Below are positions 36,011 to 44,358 of a stretch of 64,000 bases of DNA, in pieces (the stretch's first letter is position 1; each line of letters begins with the position of its first letter). The translations under genes and the position numbers were made by a program. The DNA comes from Streptomyces sp. NBC_01232. Its GTDB lineage: Bacteria > Actinomycetota > Actinomycetes > Streptomycetales > Streptomycetaceae. The DNA is taken from contig NZ_CP108518.1 of NCBI RefSeq assembly GCF_035989885.1, positions 1,922,001-1,986,000 on the forward strand. The letters run 5' to 3'. The notes beneath the pieces were generated by a model. The model did no database searches and was not told where the DNA came from. It saw nothing but the letters and a program-made list of their open reading frames with translations.

Positions 36011-37060
36011 TCAGGCGAGGCCCGCGAGCTCCATGGCCTCGGTGCCGGCGCGCAGCGCGGCGATCCGCTCGTCCAGGGTGAATCCGGCCGGGGCGAGCGT
36101 GAGGGTGGTGACCCCGGCCTCCGCGTAGGCCCGCATTCCGTCCGCGATCCGGGCGACCGGGCCGAGCAGGGTCGTCGAGTCGATCAGCGAGTGCGGGACG
36201 GCCTCGGCCGCGCCGTTCTTGTCGCCCGCCAGGTACTTGTCCTGGATCTCGGCGGCTTCCTTCTCGTAGCCCATGCGCTGGGCCAGCTGGTTGTAGAAGT
36301 TCTGCTTCCGGCTGCCCATGCCGCCCACGTACAGGGCGGTGTAGGGGCGGAACATGTCCGCGAGCGCGTTCACGTCCTCGCCGAGGGCCAGCGGCACGGT
36401 CGGGCAGACGTCGAAGCCCTCCATGGTCAGCCCGGCCTTCTCGCGGCCCGCCCGGATGTGGGTGAGCGCGGTGGCCTCCAGGTGCTCGGCGGCCGGGAAG
36501 ATCAGCAGCGCGCCGTCGGCGATCTCGCCGGTCTGCTCCAGGTTCTTGGGCCCGATGGCGGCGATGTAGAGCGGGATGTGCTCGCGCTCGGGGTGCACGG
36601 TCAGCTTGAGCGGCTTGCCGGGGCCGCCCGGCAGCGGCAGGGTCCAGTGCTGGCCCTCGTAGCTCAGCCGCTCGCGGGTCATGGCCTTGCGGACGATCTC
36701 CACGTACTCGCGGGTGCGGGCCAGCGGCTTGTCGAACTTGACGCCGTACCAGCCCTCGGAGACCTGCGGGCCGGAGACGCCGAGGCCGAGCCGGAAGCGG
36801 CCCTTGGTGAGCGAGTCGAGGGTGGCCGCGGTCATGGCGGTCATCGCGGGCTGGCGGGCCGGGATCTGGAGGATCGCCGAACCGACGTCGATGCGCTCGG
36901 TCTGGGCGGCGACCCAGGCGAGCACGGTCGGGGCGTCCGATCCGTAGGCCTCGGCGGCCCAGCAGACGTCGTAACCCAGGCGGTCGGCCTCCTGGGCGAC
37001 GGCGAGGTTGTCGGCGTCCATGCCCGCGCCCCAGTAACCAAGATTGATGCCGAGCCGCAT
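36011..37060 (-). CDS. LLM-class flavin-dependent (probably F420) oxidoreductase
   Basis: A 349-residue TIM-barrel protein of the bacterial-luciferase-like superfamily. Signatures: RLGINLGYWGAG, AEAYGSDAPTVLAWVAAQTE, GRFRLGLGVSGPQVSEGWYG and PLYIAAIGPKNLEQTGEIAD, which in actinobacteria generally go with coenzyme F420. ATG 37060 follows AAGGGGACG. Substrate unknown. Divergent from the aldo/keto reductase gene; the gap contains a near-palindrome. Confidence 0.88.
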   Translation of the reverse strand: MRLGINLGYWGAGMDADNLAVAQEADRLGYDVCWAAEAYGSDAPTVLAWVAAQTERIDVGSAILQIPARQPAMTAMTAATLDSLTKGRFRLGLGVSGPQVSEGWYGVKFDKPLARTREYVEIVRKAMTRERLSYEGQHWTLPLPGGPGKPLKLTVHPEREHIPLYIAAIGPKNLEQTGEIADGALLIFPAAEHLEATALTHIRAGREKAGLTMEGFDVCPTVPLALGEDVNALADMFRPYTALYVGGMGSRKQNFYNQLAQRMGYEKEAAEIQDKYLAGDKNGAAEAVPHSLIDSTTLLGPVARIADGMRAYAEAGVTTLTLAPAGFTLDERIAALRAGTEAMELAGLA

Positions 37061-37080
37061 GTGTTCGTCCCCTTACCGGT

Positions 37081-37094
37081 TTACCGATCAGTAA
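37081..37094. promoter_or_regulatory. Near-palindrome in oxidoreductase divergent promoter
   Basis: TTACCGATCAGTAA is symmetric at 12 of 14 positions and lies 20 bases upstream of the LLM start. It is a candidate regulator site; no regulator gene is adjacent. Confidence 0.35.
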
Positions 37095-37161
37095 CGTTGG
37101 TGTGCGGGGACTGTAGCGCGCCAGGGTGCTCCGCGTCAGCGCCCCAGTAGTCTCAGCGCTC

Positions 37162-38145
37162 ATGGAGCAGAGGCATCTCGGCCGCACCGGACTGCGCGTC
37201 TCCCGGATCGGCCTCGGCACCCTCACCTGGGGCCGCGACACCGGCGAGGAAGCCGCCGCCGAGCAGGTGAAGACCTTCTGGGAGGCCGGCGGCACGCTCG
37301 TCGACACCGCCGACGTGTACGCCGGCGGTGAGGCGGAGTACCTCCTCGGGCGGCTGGTGGGCGGGCTCGTCCCGCGCCGGGACCTGGTGATCGCCACCAA
37401 GTCCGGCAGCGTGCCCGACCCCGACCGGAGGTTCGACGGCTCGCGCGGGCACCTGCTCGCCGCCCTCGACGCCTCGCTGGACCGGCTGGGCACCGACTAC
37501 GTCGACCTGTGGCAGCTGCACGGCTTCGACCCGGCGACCCCGTTGGAGGAGACCCTGCAGGCGCTGGACCTGGCGGTGAGCAGTGGCCGGGCCCGGTACG
37601 CGGGTCTGGCGGGCTTCTGCGGCTGGCAGCTGGCCAAGGCGGCGACCTGGCAGCTCTCGGCCCCCGGCGTGCGCGCCCGGATCGCCTCGACCCAGATGGA
37701 GTACTCCCTGCTCCAGCGCGGGGTGGAGCGGGAGGTGCTGCCGGCCTCGCTGGACCTCGGGATCGGTCTGCTGCCCTCGTCGCCCCTGGGGCGCGGGGTG
37801 CTGACGGGCAAGTACCGCGACGGCACCCCGTCGGACTCCCGGGGGGCCTCGGAATCCCTGGCCGCCCTGGTCGACCCGTACCTCGACGAGGCCGCGGGCC
37901 GGATCGTGGACGCGGTGGTGACGGCGGCCCAGGGGCTGGCCGTGACCCCGCTGCACGTGGCCCTGGCGTGGATCAGGGACCGGCCCGGGGTGGTGGCGCC
38001 GATCGTCGGCGCGCGGACGTCGGCGCAGCTCGCGGCGGCACTGTCGGTGGAGGCCCTTAGTCTTCCGGAGGAGATCTGCCGGGCGCTGGACGATGTTTCG
38101 GTTCCGGTGCACCGCTACCCCGATCAGGACTGGAGCACGCTGTGA
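37162..38145 (+). CDS. Aldo/keto reductase
   Basis: A 327-residue NADPH-dependent TIM barrel. Catalytic tetrad: Asp and Tyr in VDTADVYAGG, Lys in VIATKSG and His in WQLHGFDP. The C-terminal IVGARTSAQLAAAL binds the cofactor. ATG 37162 (MEQRHLGRTGLRVSRIGLGT) is the family N-terminus. No clear ribosome site is present; TAGTCT lies 8 bases upstream. Its stop overlaps the start of the next gene (GTGA), so the two are coupled. Confidence 0.93.
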   Translation: MEQRHLGRTGLRVSRIGLGTLTWGRDTGEEAAAEQVKTFWEAGGTLVDTADVYAGGEAEYLLGRLVGGLVPRRDLVIATKSGSVPDPDRRFDGSRGHLLAALDASLDRLGTDYVDLWQLHGFDPATPLEETLQALDLAVSSGRARYAGLAGFCGWQLAKAATWQLSAPGVRARIASTQMEYSLLQRGVEREVLPASLDLGIGLLPSSPLGRGVLTGKYRDGTPSDSRGASESLAALVDPYLDEAAGRIVDAVVTAAQGLAVTPLHVALAWIRDRPGVVAPIVGARTSAQLAAALSVEALSLPEEICRALDDVSVPVHRYPDQDWSTL

Positions 38146-40304
38146 GTACGGACCCTCAGGCCGATACCGCTGCCGCGGAGGACCCGGCCACCCAGGAGGC
38201 CGAGCCGTCCGCAGCCGCCGAAGCGGAAGCGGCCCCCGAAGGCACGCCCGAGCCCGCGCCGGCCGAGCCCGCGCCCGCGGCGGGCTCGGCGGCGCCCGCG
38301 TCCGCCGAGCCCGCCGCGGGCGAAGCGGCTCCCGCCCTCAGCGAGGCGCAGGCCGAGCTGGCCGCGCAGAAGATCGAGCGGGAACGGATCGCGCGGCGCA
38401 AGGCCGAGCGGGAGGCACCCGTCGAGGCCGGGGCGAAGCTCAGCGGAAAGGCCGCCGACCTGCTGGCCGCCGTACGGGCCGTGGAGGGCGGCGCGAAGCC
38501 CCCCGCCGTGTACTTCGACGAGGCCCCGGCCGCGCCCCGCAGGGCAGCGCCCTCCGCACCCCCGGCCCCGCGCGCCGGAGCCCCGGCAACCGTGGCCGCG
38601 CCCGCGCCCTCCGCCGACACCGTCGAGGGCGTACGGGCCGTACTGGCCCGCGGGGGTGCCCCCGAGACCCTGGCCGGCCCCGCCGCGGCGGCCCTCGGCG
38701 AGGACGCCGCCGGGCAGCTCACCGAGAACCCCTGGCGGCTGCTGTCGGTCCCGGCCGTGCTCCCGGCCCAGGCCGACGGCTTCGCACGGGCCCTGCTGGG
38801 CTCCGAGGCCGGCCCCGGGGACGAGCGCCGCACCACCGTCCTGGTGGGCTGGCTGCTGGACCGGGCCGGACTGAAGGGGCACACCGCGCTGGAGGCCCCG
38901 GTGCTGGAGAAGGCGCTGGCCCAGTACGGCGTACCGGACCCCGCCGCAGCGCTGGAGCAGGCCATCGCCGAGGGCTCCGTACTGGTCTTCCACGAGTCCC
39001 TGGGGCCGCCGGTCGCCGAAGACTCCGAGGACGCGACGGACGCGGAGCAGCCGGTACGCGTGCTCGTGGGCCTGGAGGGCGCCGCCATGGCCGAGGAGAG
39101 CCTTGCCGACGGCCTGGCCCGGCTGGCCGCCGGTACGTTCGACGGGTCCGCGGACTGGGAGCCGGCCGCCGCGGCCGCGCCCGGCCCGTCCGCCGCCGAA
39201 CTGATCCGCACGGTCGCGGGCCACGGCCTGACCGCCCACACCGGTGGCGAGGCCGCCCGTGCCGAGCCGTTCGCCCTGGCCGGGGCGGCGCGGGAGCTGG
39301 GCCTGCGCGTCTGCGTGGCCGCGCACGCCCCGGGCGGCCAGGACGCGGTGACCGTGGCGGGGCTGCTGTCCGGGGCCGAGGGGCCCGGGCGGGACGCGGA
39401 CGGGCAGTTCGCGCTGGACCTGCTGGTGGTGCTGGACGCCCCGCAGCTGGGCGTGGAGACCGCGGCCGCGCTGGTGGAGTCCGTACCGGACGGGGCCCGG
39501 CTGGTGCTGTCCGGGGACCCCGGGGTGCTCGGGTCCGCCGGGGCCGGGCGGGTGTTCGCCGATGTGCTGGCGGCCCGTACGTGCCCGCAGGTGGTCTCCC
39601 GCACCCCCGATCCGGGTCCCCTGGGCGAGCTCGTCTCCGGGGTCGGGATCGGGGAGCTGAACCAGGTCGACGCCCCCGGCAAGGAGGTCGTCATCGTCCC
39701 GGTGCAGGACGCCGGGGAGGCCGTGCACCGGACCGTGCAGCTGGTGGCCGAGTCGGTGCCGCGGGCCTTCGGGATCCCGGCGGACAGCGTGCAGGTGATC
39801 ACCCCGGGCCATGGCGGCGCTGCGGGGACGCGGGCGCTCAACGCCGCGCTGAAGGAGCGGCTGAACCCCGGTCCGGGCCGGTTCGGGGGCTTCGACCCCG
39901 GCGACCGGGTCGTCCACGTGCCGTCCGCCGGGCGGGCCCTGCCGGCCCGGGTGGTCTCGGCCGACGCCGAGGGCCTGCACCTGGACCGCGCGGGCGCGCG
40001 GATCGTCGTGCCGAAGGACCTCGTCGAGGCCCAGGTGCGGCACGGCTGGGCGGTGACGGCACATCAGGCAGTGGGCGCGCGCTGGCCGGCGGTGGTCGTA
40101 GTACTGCCGGGTGACGCGGCGCAGGCACTGTCGCGGGACTGGGTCTACACGGCGTTCGGGCGGGGCGAGCGGCACCTGTCCGTGGTGCACGGGGTGGACC
40201 AGGCGCTGCCGCGCGCGGTGGCCGAGGTGCCCGCGAAGCCCCGTACGACGCGGCTGACGGGCCTGCTGACGGCGCTGGCGACGTCCGGCGAGCAGCCGGA
40301 GTGA
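38142..40304 (+). CDS. RecD2-like helicase with degenerate ATPase motifs
   Basis: A 720-residue protein. Residues 1-65 are Ala/Pro/Glu-rich and disordered, and 67-91 form a charged helix. About 158-300 resemble the helix-hairpin-helix/N domains of RecD2 (LGEDAAGQLTENPWRLLSVP). The helicase core is recognisable but crippled. The Walker A position reads LTAHTGGEAARAEPF (363-377) with no GKT. Walker B is VVLDAPQL (Asp432-Ala433, not DE). Motif III is LSGDPGVL, without the usual Gln. Motif V is VTAHQAVGARWP (638-649) and motif VI YTAFGRGER. A structural or regulatory DNA-binding role is more likely than unwinding. Start coupled to the aldo/keto reductase gene. Confidence 0.8.
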   Translation: MSTDPQADTAAAEDPATQEAEPSAAAEAEAAPEGTPEPAPAEPAPAAGSAAPASAEPAAGEAAPALSEAQAELAAQKIERERIARRKAEREAPVEAGAKLSGKAADLLAAVRAVEGGAKPPAVYFDEAPAAPRRAAPSAPPAPRAGAPATVAAPAPSADTVEGVRAVLARGGAPETLAGPAAAALGEDAAGQLTENPWRLLSVPAVLPAQADGFARALLGSEAGPGDERRTTVLVGWLLDRAGLKGHTALEAPVLEKALAQYGVPDPAAALEQAIAEGSVLVFHESLGPPVAEDSEDATDAEQPVRVLVGLEGAAMAEESLADGLARLAAGTFDGSADWEPAAAAAPGPSAAELIRTVAGHGLTAHTGGEAARAEPFALAGAARELGLRVCVAAHAPGGQDAVTVAGLLSGAEGPGRDADGQFALDLLVVLDAPQLGVETAAALVESVPDGARLVLSGDPGVLGSAGAGRVFADVLAARTCPQVVSRTPDPGPLGELVSGVGIGELNQVDAPGKEVVIVPVQDAGEAVHRTVQLVAESVPRAFGIPADSVQVITPGHGGAAGTRALNAALKERLNPGPGRFGGFDPGDRVVHVPSAGRALPARVVSADAEGLHLDRAGARIVVPKDLVEAQVRHGWAVTAHQAVGARWPAVVVVLPGDAAQALSRDWVYTAFGRGERHLSVVHGVDQALPRAVAEVPAKPRTTRLTGLLTALATSGEQPE

Positions 40305-40310
40305 AACCGG

Positions 40311-40344
40311 CCGTGGCCCCCGCCCGGGAGGGCGGGGGCCACGG
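40311..40344. terminator. Bidirectional terminator after RecD2-like gene
   Basis: A perfect 15-bp stem (40311-40325 and 40330-40344) with a GGGA loop, between convergent stops. Confidence 0.88.
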
Positions 40345-40368
40345 TGTCCGGCACGGGTGGGGCCGCGA

Positions 40369-41025
40369 TCAGGCCGGGGTCAGTCCCGGCTGTGCGGCCT
40401 CCTCGCCCTCCTCGTCGAACTCGTCGGCCTCCTCGTCGAAGACGGAGCTGACGTCGAAGCGGTGCAGCACGTCCTGCGGGTCGATGTGCCCGAAGGGCGA
40501 GCCCAGCCACTCCCCCGGTTCCGCCACTTCCTCCGAGGCCGCGATCCAGAGCGTGGCGTCGCCCTCCTCCAGCCCGAAGTCCTTGTAGCGGGAGGCGATC
40601 TCATCGGGCTCGTACTCCCCGAAGAGGACCCCCAGCGCGTCGGCGCTGCCGCCGTCGTGGACGAAGTCGGCGTCCTGGTCGTGCGCTGCGACCCGCTCGG
40701 CCTGGGCGATCAGCCGCGCCGGTTCGACCACGGCGTAGTCGCGGCGGATGAGCACGCTGAAGGCGGCGGGCTCGGCGGGGCCGGCGTAGGGGACTCCGTC
40801 CTCGGGCGTGGGGATCTCGAAGGGGGTGACCTCGTCGTAGCGGTCGTAGAGGAGTTCGTCGTACACCTCGGACGCGGCGGCGAGTTCGTTGAACGCGGCG
40901 TAGACGTCGGGGTCCTCGTCCCCGATCCTGCGCTCGACCGCGGCGAGGTGACGGTCGAGCGCGGCCTTGACCGCCTCGGCGGCGGCGCGTACCTCGGCAA
41001 CAGTGGGAAGAGCGGCATCAGACAT
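40369..41025 (-). CDS. Acidic conserved protein of unknown function
   Basis: A 218-residue acidic soluble protein starting MSDAALPTVAEVRAAAEAVK. The N-terminal half is helical (RHLAAVERRIGDEDPDVYAA), the middle has VTPFEIPTPEDGVPYAGPAE followed by FSVLIRRDYAVVEPARLI, and the tail is very acidic (DEEADEFDEEGEEAAQP). No catalytic motif or family is recognised. ATG 41025 has no ribosome site, but TAGCGT ends 7 bases upstream, consistent with a leaderless mRNA. Divergent from the DUF5703 gene by 47 bp. Confidence 0.8.
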   Translation of the reverse strand: MSDAALPTVAEVRAAAEAVKAALDRHLAAVERRIGDEDPDVYAAFNELAAASEVYDELLYDRYDEVTPFEIPTPEDGVPYAGPAEPAAFSVLIRRDYAVVEPARLIAQAERVAAHDQDADFVHDGGSADALGVLFGEYEPDEIASRYKDFGLEEGDATLWIAASEEVAEPGEWLGSPFGHIDPQDVLHRFDVSSVFDEEADEFDEEGEEAAQPGLTPA

Positions 41026-41072
41026 AGGGCAGACGCTATCCGTAGCAGGCCTCTGCCCGCACAATAGATGCG

Positions 41073-41261
41073 ATGCCGGAATACGAATTTGTCGACGTGT
41101 ACGTGCCCCGCGGTGTCCCTCGCAACGAGGCGACCCGCCTGCTGACCGACCATGCCGAGTACGGGAACTGGGAACTCGACCGGCTGAGCCTCTACCGGGA
41201 CGGCAGCCGCCGTGTGCGACTGCGCCGCCGGATCATCCGTCAGGTCCGCGCGACCTGGTGA
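41073..41261 (+). CDS. DUF5703-type small conserved protein
   Basis: A 62-residue basic protein (MPEYEFVDVYVPRGVPRNEA through the tail RRRIIRQVRATW). Codon bias is typical and the sequence is conserved in actinobacteria as I recall it. It begins with an E-F-V-D-V-Y-V-P strand and a helix (EATRLLTDHAEYGNWELDRL). Function unknown. No Shine-Dalgarno is visible. Confidence 0.8.
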   Translation: MPEYEFVDVYVPRGVPRNEATRLLTDHAEYGNWELDRLSLYRDGSRRVRLRRRIIRQVRATW

Positions 41262-41300
41262 CGCGGGCCCCGGGGGCGGGGCCCGCGCCGTGAACGTCCG

Positions 41301-42131
41301 TCAGGCGGCGTTGCGGGCACGGCGGTAGAGCACCGTGCCGGCGAGCAGCAGGCCACCCGCGAGCGGGAGGCCGGCGGTGAGGACGTCACCGGAGCCGGTG
41401 GCGGCGAGACCGCCCGTCTGACCCGGGGTGTTGCTCCCGGCCCCCGGGCCGGGGTGCGTGACCGGGGTGCCCGGAACGGTGCCGGGGGTACCGGGCGTAC
41501 CGGGACCGCCCGGATTACCGGGAGTGCCCGGCCCACCCGGGTTACCGGGACCACCGGGGTTGCCCGGCCCACCGGGGTTACCGGGACCGCCCGGGTTGCC
41601 CGGGCCACCGGGGTTGCCGGGACCGTCCGGGTTACCGGGACCACCGGGGTTACCCGGTCCGCCAGGGTTACCGGGCCCACCCGGGTTACCGGGACCGCCG
41701 GGGTTACCGGGACCGCCGGGGTTACCCGGCCCGCCGGGGTTGCCCGGCCCGCCCGGGTTGCCGGGACCGCCGGGGTTGTCCGGGTGGTCGTCGCACGGTT
41801 CGTCGCCGCCGCCCGGGTGACCGGGGTGTCCGGGGTGGTTCGGCTTCGGCGGCTTGGGCGGCTTCGGCTTGCTGTGGCCCGATCCATTGGCGCAGTGGTT
41901 GCCGAAGGCAGGATTGAGGGCGCCCACCACCGTGATGGTGTTCCCGCAGGCGTTCACCGGTGCGTCCACGGGCGCCTGCACGTTGTTACCGGACAGCAGG
42001 CCCGGTGAGTTCGCGGCGTGCCCCGAGGCGCCGGAGTCCGCGTGTGCGTAGCCCCCGCCCATGGCGAGGACACCCCCCGCGGCAGCCATGGTGATCAGGG
42101 TCTTCCTGGTGACCTGTGCCGGTCGTCGCAT
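41301..42131 (-). CDS. Long chaplin with one chaplin domain, Pro-Gly repeat stalk and sortase signal
   Basis: A 276-residue surface protein. The signal peptide ([16 protein letters not shown], cut near YAHA) is followed by one chaplin domain ([34 protein letters not shown]) with the paired Cys of amyloid-forming chaplins. Then come Pro/Lys-rich and Pro/His/Gly stretches and about fourteen consecutive NPGGPG hexapeptides (one NPDGPG). The end is LAATG, a hydrophobic helix and YRRARNAA, a class E sortase (LAXTG) cell-wall anchor. Typical long chaplins (ChpA-C) have two chaplin domains; here the stalk may replace one. From its place beside a short chaplin it is probably the ChpC counterpart. Confidence 0.9.
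   Translation of the reverse strand: MRRPAQVTRKTLITMAAAGGVLAMGGGYAHADSGASGHAANSPGLLSGNNVQAPVDAPVNACGNTITVVGALNPAFGNHCANGSGHSKPKPPKPPKPNHPGHPGHPGGGDEPCDDHPDNPGGPGNPGGPGNPGGPGNPGGPGNPGGPGNPGGPGNPGGPGNPGGPGNPDGPGNPGGPGNPGGPGNPGGPGNPGGPGNPGGPGTPGNPGGPGTPGTPGTVPGTPVTHPGPGAGSNTPGQTGGLAATGSGDVLTAGLPLAGGLLLAGTVLYRRARNAA
41514..41775. repeat. 18-bp tandem repeats encoding the NPGGPG stalk
   Basis: About fourteen 18-bp units vary mainly at third positions (for example gttaccgggaccgccggg and gttgcccgggccaccggg). Synonymous drift between units argues for selection on the peptide. Replication slippage could change the copy number. Confidence 0.85.
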
Positions 42132-42291
42132 CTGTACTCGTCCCCTGGTGTGTACGTTTCGGCCGTCGCTCGACGGCCCGGCCGTCCGGGCTCCCCCGCC
42201 CGGTACGCCGGAAGTGAGAGAAATCCGGGCCTGAAAGCCCGGTGGCCCCGGAGCGCTGGGATGCGCTCCGGGGCCCAAGACTTCAGACGCG

Positions 42292-42525
42292 TCAGGCGTT
42301 GACGCAGGTGTTGCCGAAGGCCGGGTTCAGCAGGCCGATGACGGAGACCGTGTTACCGCAGACGTTCACGGGAACGTGGACGGGAACCTGCAGCACGTTG
42401 CCGGACAGGACACCGGGCGAACCGATGGCCGCACCCTGCGCACCCGCATCGGCGTGGGCCAGACCCGCACCCGCGAGAACCAGGCCACCGGTGGCAGCCG
42501 CAGCGGCGACAACCTTCTTGATCAT
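42292..42525 (-). CDS. Short chaplin (ChpH-like)
   Basis: A 77-residue secreted amphipathic protein that assembles into amyloid fibrils on aerial hyphae and spores. The signal peptide ([20 protein letters not shown]) is cut near LAHA, and the mature chaplin domain carries [20 protein letters not shown], then [20 protein letters not shown]. The ribosome site AGGAGG is excellent. A 9-bp hairpin lies in the leader just upstream. By position next to a long chaplin it is probably the ChpH counterpart. Confidence 0.93.
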   Translation of the reverse strand: MIKKVVAAAAATGGLVLAGAGLAHADAGAQGAAIGSPGVLSGNVLQVPVHVPVNVCGNTVSVIGLLNPAFGNTCVNA

Positions 42526-42544
42526 TGTTCCTCCTAGTAGGCAA

Positions 42545-42569
42545 TTGCGGTCCCAGCCGCGGACCGCAA
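42545..42569 (-). promoter_or_regulatory. Leader hairpin upstream of short chaplin
   Basis: A perfect inverted repeat TTGCGGTCC/GGACCGCAA (7-base loop) lies 20 bases upstream of the chaplin start. It may protect the mRNA 5' end, act as an operator, or shape translation. Confidence 0.5.
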
Positions 42570-42655
42570 CACCTGTAACGAGGAGGGATCACCGGGGCTA
42601 CGAGCGTATGAGTGCATTCACTCTTCTCAGTGGAATGCGCACACCTTCCCGAATC

Positions 42656-43981
42656 TCAGGCGTTGTCGATGAATCGGTCGAGCACCCGCACACCGAACTT
42701 GAGTCCGTCGACCGGCACCCGCTCGTCCACGCCGTGGAACATCCCGGCGAAGTCCAGCTCCGGCGGCAGCTGCAGCGGCGCGAAGCCGAAGCAGCGGATG
42801 CCGAGGTCGTCGAAGGACTTGGCGTCCGTACCGCCCGAGAGCATGTACGGCACCGCCCGCGCGATCGGGTCCTCGGCCTTCAGGGCGCCCTGCATGGCGT
42901 CCACCAGCCTGCCGTCGAAGTCCGTCTCCAGCGCCTTGTCGCCGTGCACGTCCTCCCGCTTCACGCGCGGACCGAGGATCCGGTCCAGGTCGGCGAAGAA
43001 CTCGTCCTCGTAGCCCGGCAGGAAGCGGCCGTCGACGTGGGCCGTCGCCTGGCCGGGGATGACGTTGACCTTGTAGCCGGCGCCGAGCATCGTCGGGGCT
43101 GCCGAGTTGCGCAGCGTCGCGCCGACCATCTTGGCGATGCCGCCGAGCTTGGCGAGCGTCGCGTCCATGTTGTCCGGGTCCAAGGGGGTCCCGAGCGCGT
43201 CCGAGAGCTCGTCCAGGAAGCTGCGCACCGTCTTGGTCACGCGGACCGGCCACTGGTGGCGGCCGAGCCTGCCGACGGCCTCGCAGAGCTCCGTGATGGC
43301 GTTGTCGCTGTTGGTCATGGAGCCGTGGCCCGCGGTGCCCTCCACCGTGAGCCGCATCCAGTGCATGCCCTTCTGCGCGGTCTCCACGAGGTAGAGGCGC
43401 AGGTTCTCGTTGACCGTGAAGGAGAAGCCGCCGACCTCTCCGATCGCCTCGGTGACGCCCTCGAACAGGCCCGGGTGCTTGTCGACGAGGTGCCGGGCCC
43501 CGTAGATGCCGCCCGCCTCCTCGTCGGCGAGGAAGGCCAGCACGATGTCCCGCGGGGGCTTGCGGCCGCTGCGCATTCGGTCGCGCACGACGGCCAGCGT
43601 CATCGCGTCCATGTCCTTCATGTCGACGGCGCCGCGGCCCCACACGCAACCGTCGGCGATCTCGCCCGCGAAGGGGTCGTAGGTCCAGTCGGCGGCGTTG
43701 GCCGGAACCACGTCGGTGTGCCCGTGGATCAGCAGCGCCGGCCGCGAGGGGTCCTCGCCCTCGATGCGCGCCACGGTCGAGGCGCGCCCCTTGTGCGATT
43801 CGAAGATCTGCGGCTCCAGCCCGACCTCGGCGAGCTTCTCGGCGACCCACTCCGCCGCCTTGCGCTCCCCGGGGCCCGAGTGGTCCCCGTAGTTGCTGGT
43901 GTCGATCCGGATGAGGTCCCGGCAGAGGTCGACCACCTCGTCCTCGCCGGAGACGGTCCTGCCCGTGCTCGACTCGCTCAC
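42656..43981 (-). CDS. M20-family metallopeptidase/dipeptidase
   Basis: A 441-residue di-zinc amidohydrolase. The metal ligand and catalytic Asp lie in LIHGHTDVVP, the bridging Asp in GRGAVDMKDMDAM, the catalytic Glu-Glu in FLADEEAGG, and a late His in MFHGVDERV. The lid/dimerisation domain occupies about 190-310. GTG 43981 is chosen because GGGAGG precedes it; a start five codons upstream lacks a site. It cleaves dipeptides or N-acyl amino acids; the exact substrate is unknown. Confidence 0.9.
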   Translation of the reverse strand: MSESSTGRTVSGEDEVVDLCRDLIRIDTSNYGDHSGPGERKAAEWVAEKLAEVGLEPQIFESHKGRASTVARIEGEDPSRPALLIHGHTDVVPANAADWTYDPFAGEIADGCVWGRGAVDMKDMDAMTLAVVRDRMRSGRKPPRDIVLAFLADEEAGGIYGARHLVDKHPGLFEGVTEAIGEVGGFSFTVNENLRLYLVETAQKGMHWMRLTVEGTAGHGSMTNSDNAITELCEAVGRLGRHQWPVRVTKTVRSFLDELSDALGTPLDPDNMDATLAKLGGIAKMVGATLRNSAAPTMLGAGYKVNVIPGQATAHVDGRFLPGYEDEFFADLDRILGPRVKREDVHGDKALETDFDGRLVDAMQGALKAEDPIARAVPYMLSGGTDAKSFDDLGIRCFGFAPLQLPPELDFAGMFHGVDERVPVDGLKFGVRVLDRFIDNA

Positions 43982-44146
43982 GCTGCTTCCTCCCACTGAT
44001 CAGTACCGGACCTCCATCCTCCCGCTCCGGACCGCTCTTCCCAAGGGCGATCCCCGGTCGTCGGGGGGTGTGATCGAGGACCCCGGAATGTTTGGTAATG
44101 TTTTCCACGTCGGAACGGCCCGCGAGGGACGCGAGACAGACACCTT

Positions 44147-44234
44147 GTCCGGGTGGCGGAATGGCAGACGCGCTAGCTTGAGGTGCTAGTGCCCTTTATC
44201 GGGCGTGGGGGTTCAAGTCCCCCCTCGGACACCA
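44147..44234 (+). tRNA. tRNA-Leu (anticodon GAG)
   Basis: An 88-nt class II tRNA. The acceptor stem GTCCGGG pairs with CTCGGAC, the D-arm is GGCGGAATGGCAGACGC, and the anticodon stem GCTAGC/GCTAGT has loop TTGAGGT (anticodon GAG, reads CUC/CUU). A long variable arm and GGTTCAAGTCC T-arm follow, with encoded CCA at 44232-44234. A strong hairpin terminator follows. Confidence 0.97.
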
Positions 44235-44248
44235 TGGTCAGATGACCT

Positions 44249-44295
44249 GAAAGAGCCGGTCAGAGCGATGTGAAGTCGCTCTGACCGGCTCTTTC
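44249..44295. terminator. Terminator of tRNA-Leu
   Basis: A perfect 20-bp stem (44249-44268 and 44276-44295) with a 7-base loop. Also suitable to end the convergent sigma factor gene. Confidence 0.9.
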
Positions 44296-44358
44296 GTCTT
44301 CCCGCTCCCGCCTCCGGGCGCCGGTGCGGCTCACCGCCGCCCGGAGCGCGGCGCGCGG

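Noticed and set aside
41514-41775. CRISPR-like regularly spaced repeats
   Set aside because: The repeats are contiguous 18-bp coding units without spacers and no cas genes are present.
44147-44300. Integrative-element attachment site at tRNA-Leu
   Set aside because: No integrase gene, no duplicated tRNA 3' end and no composition shift nearby.
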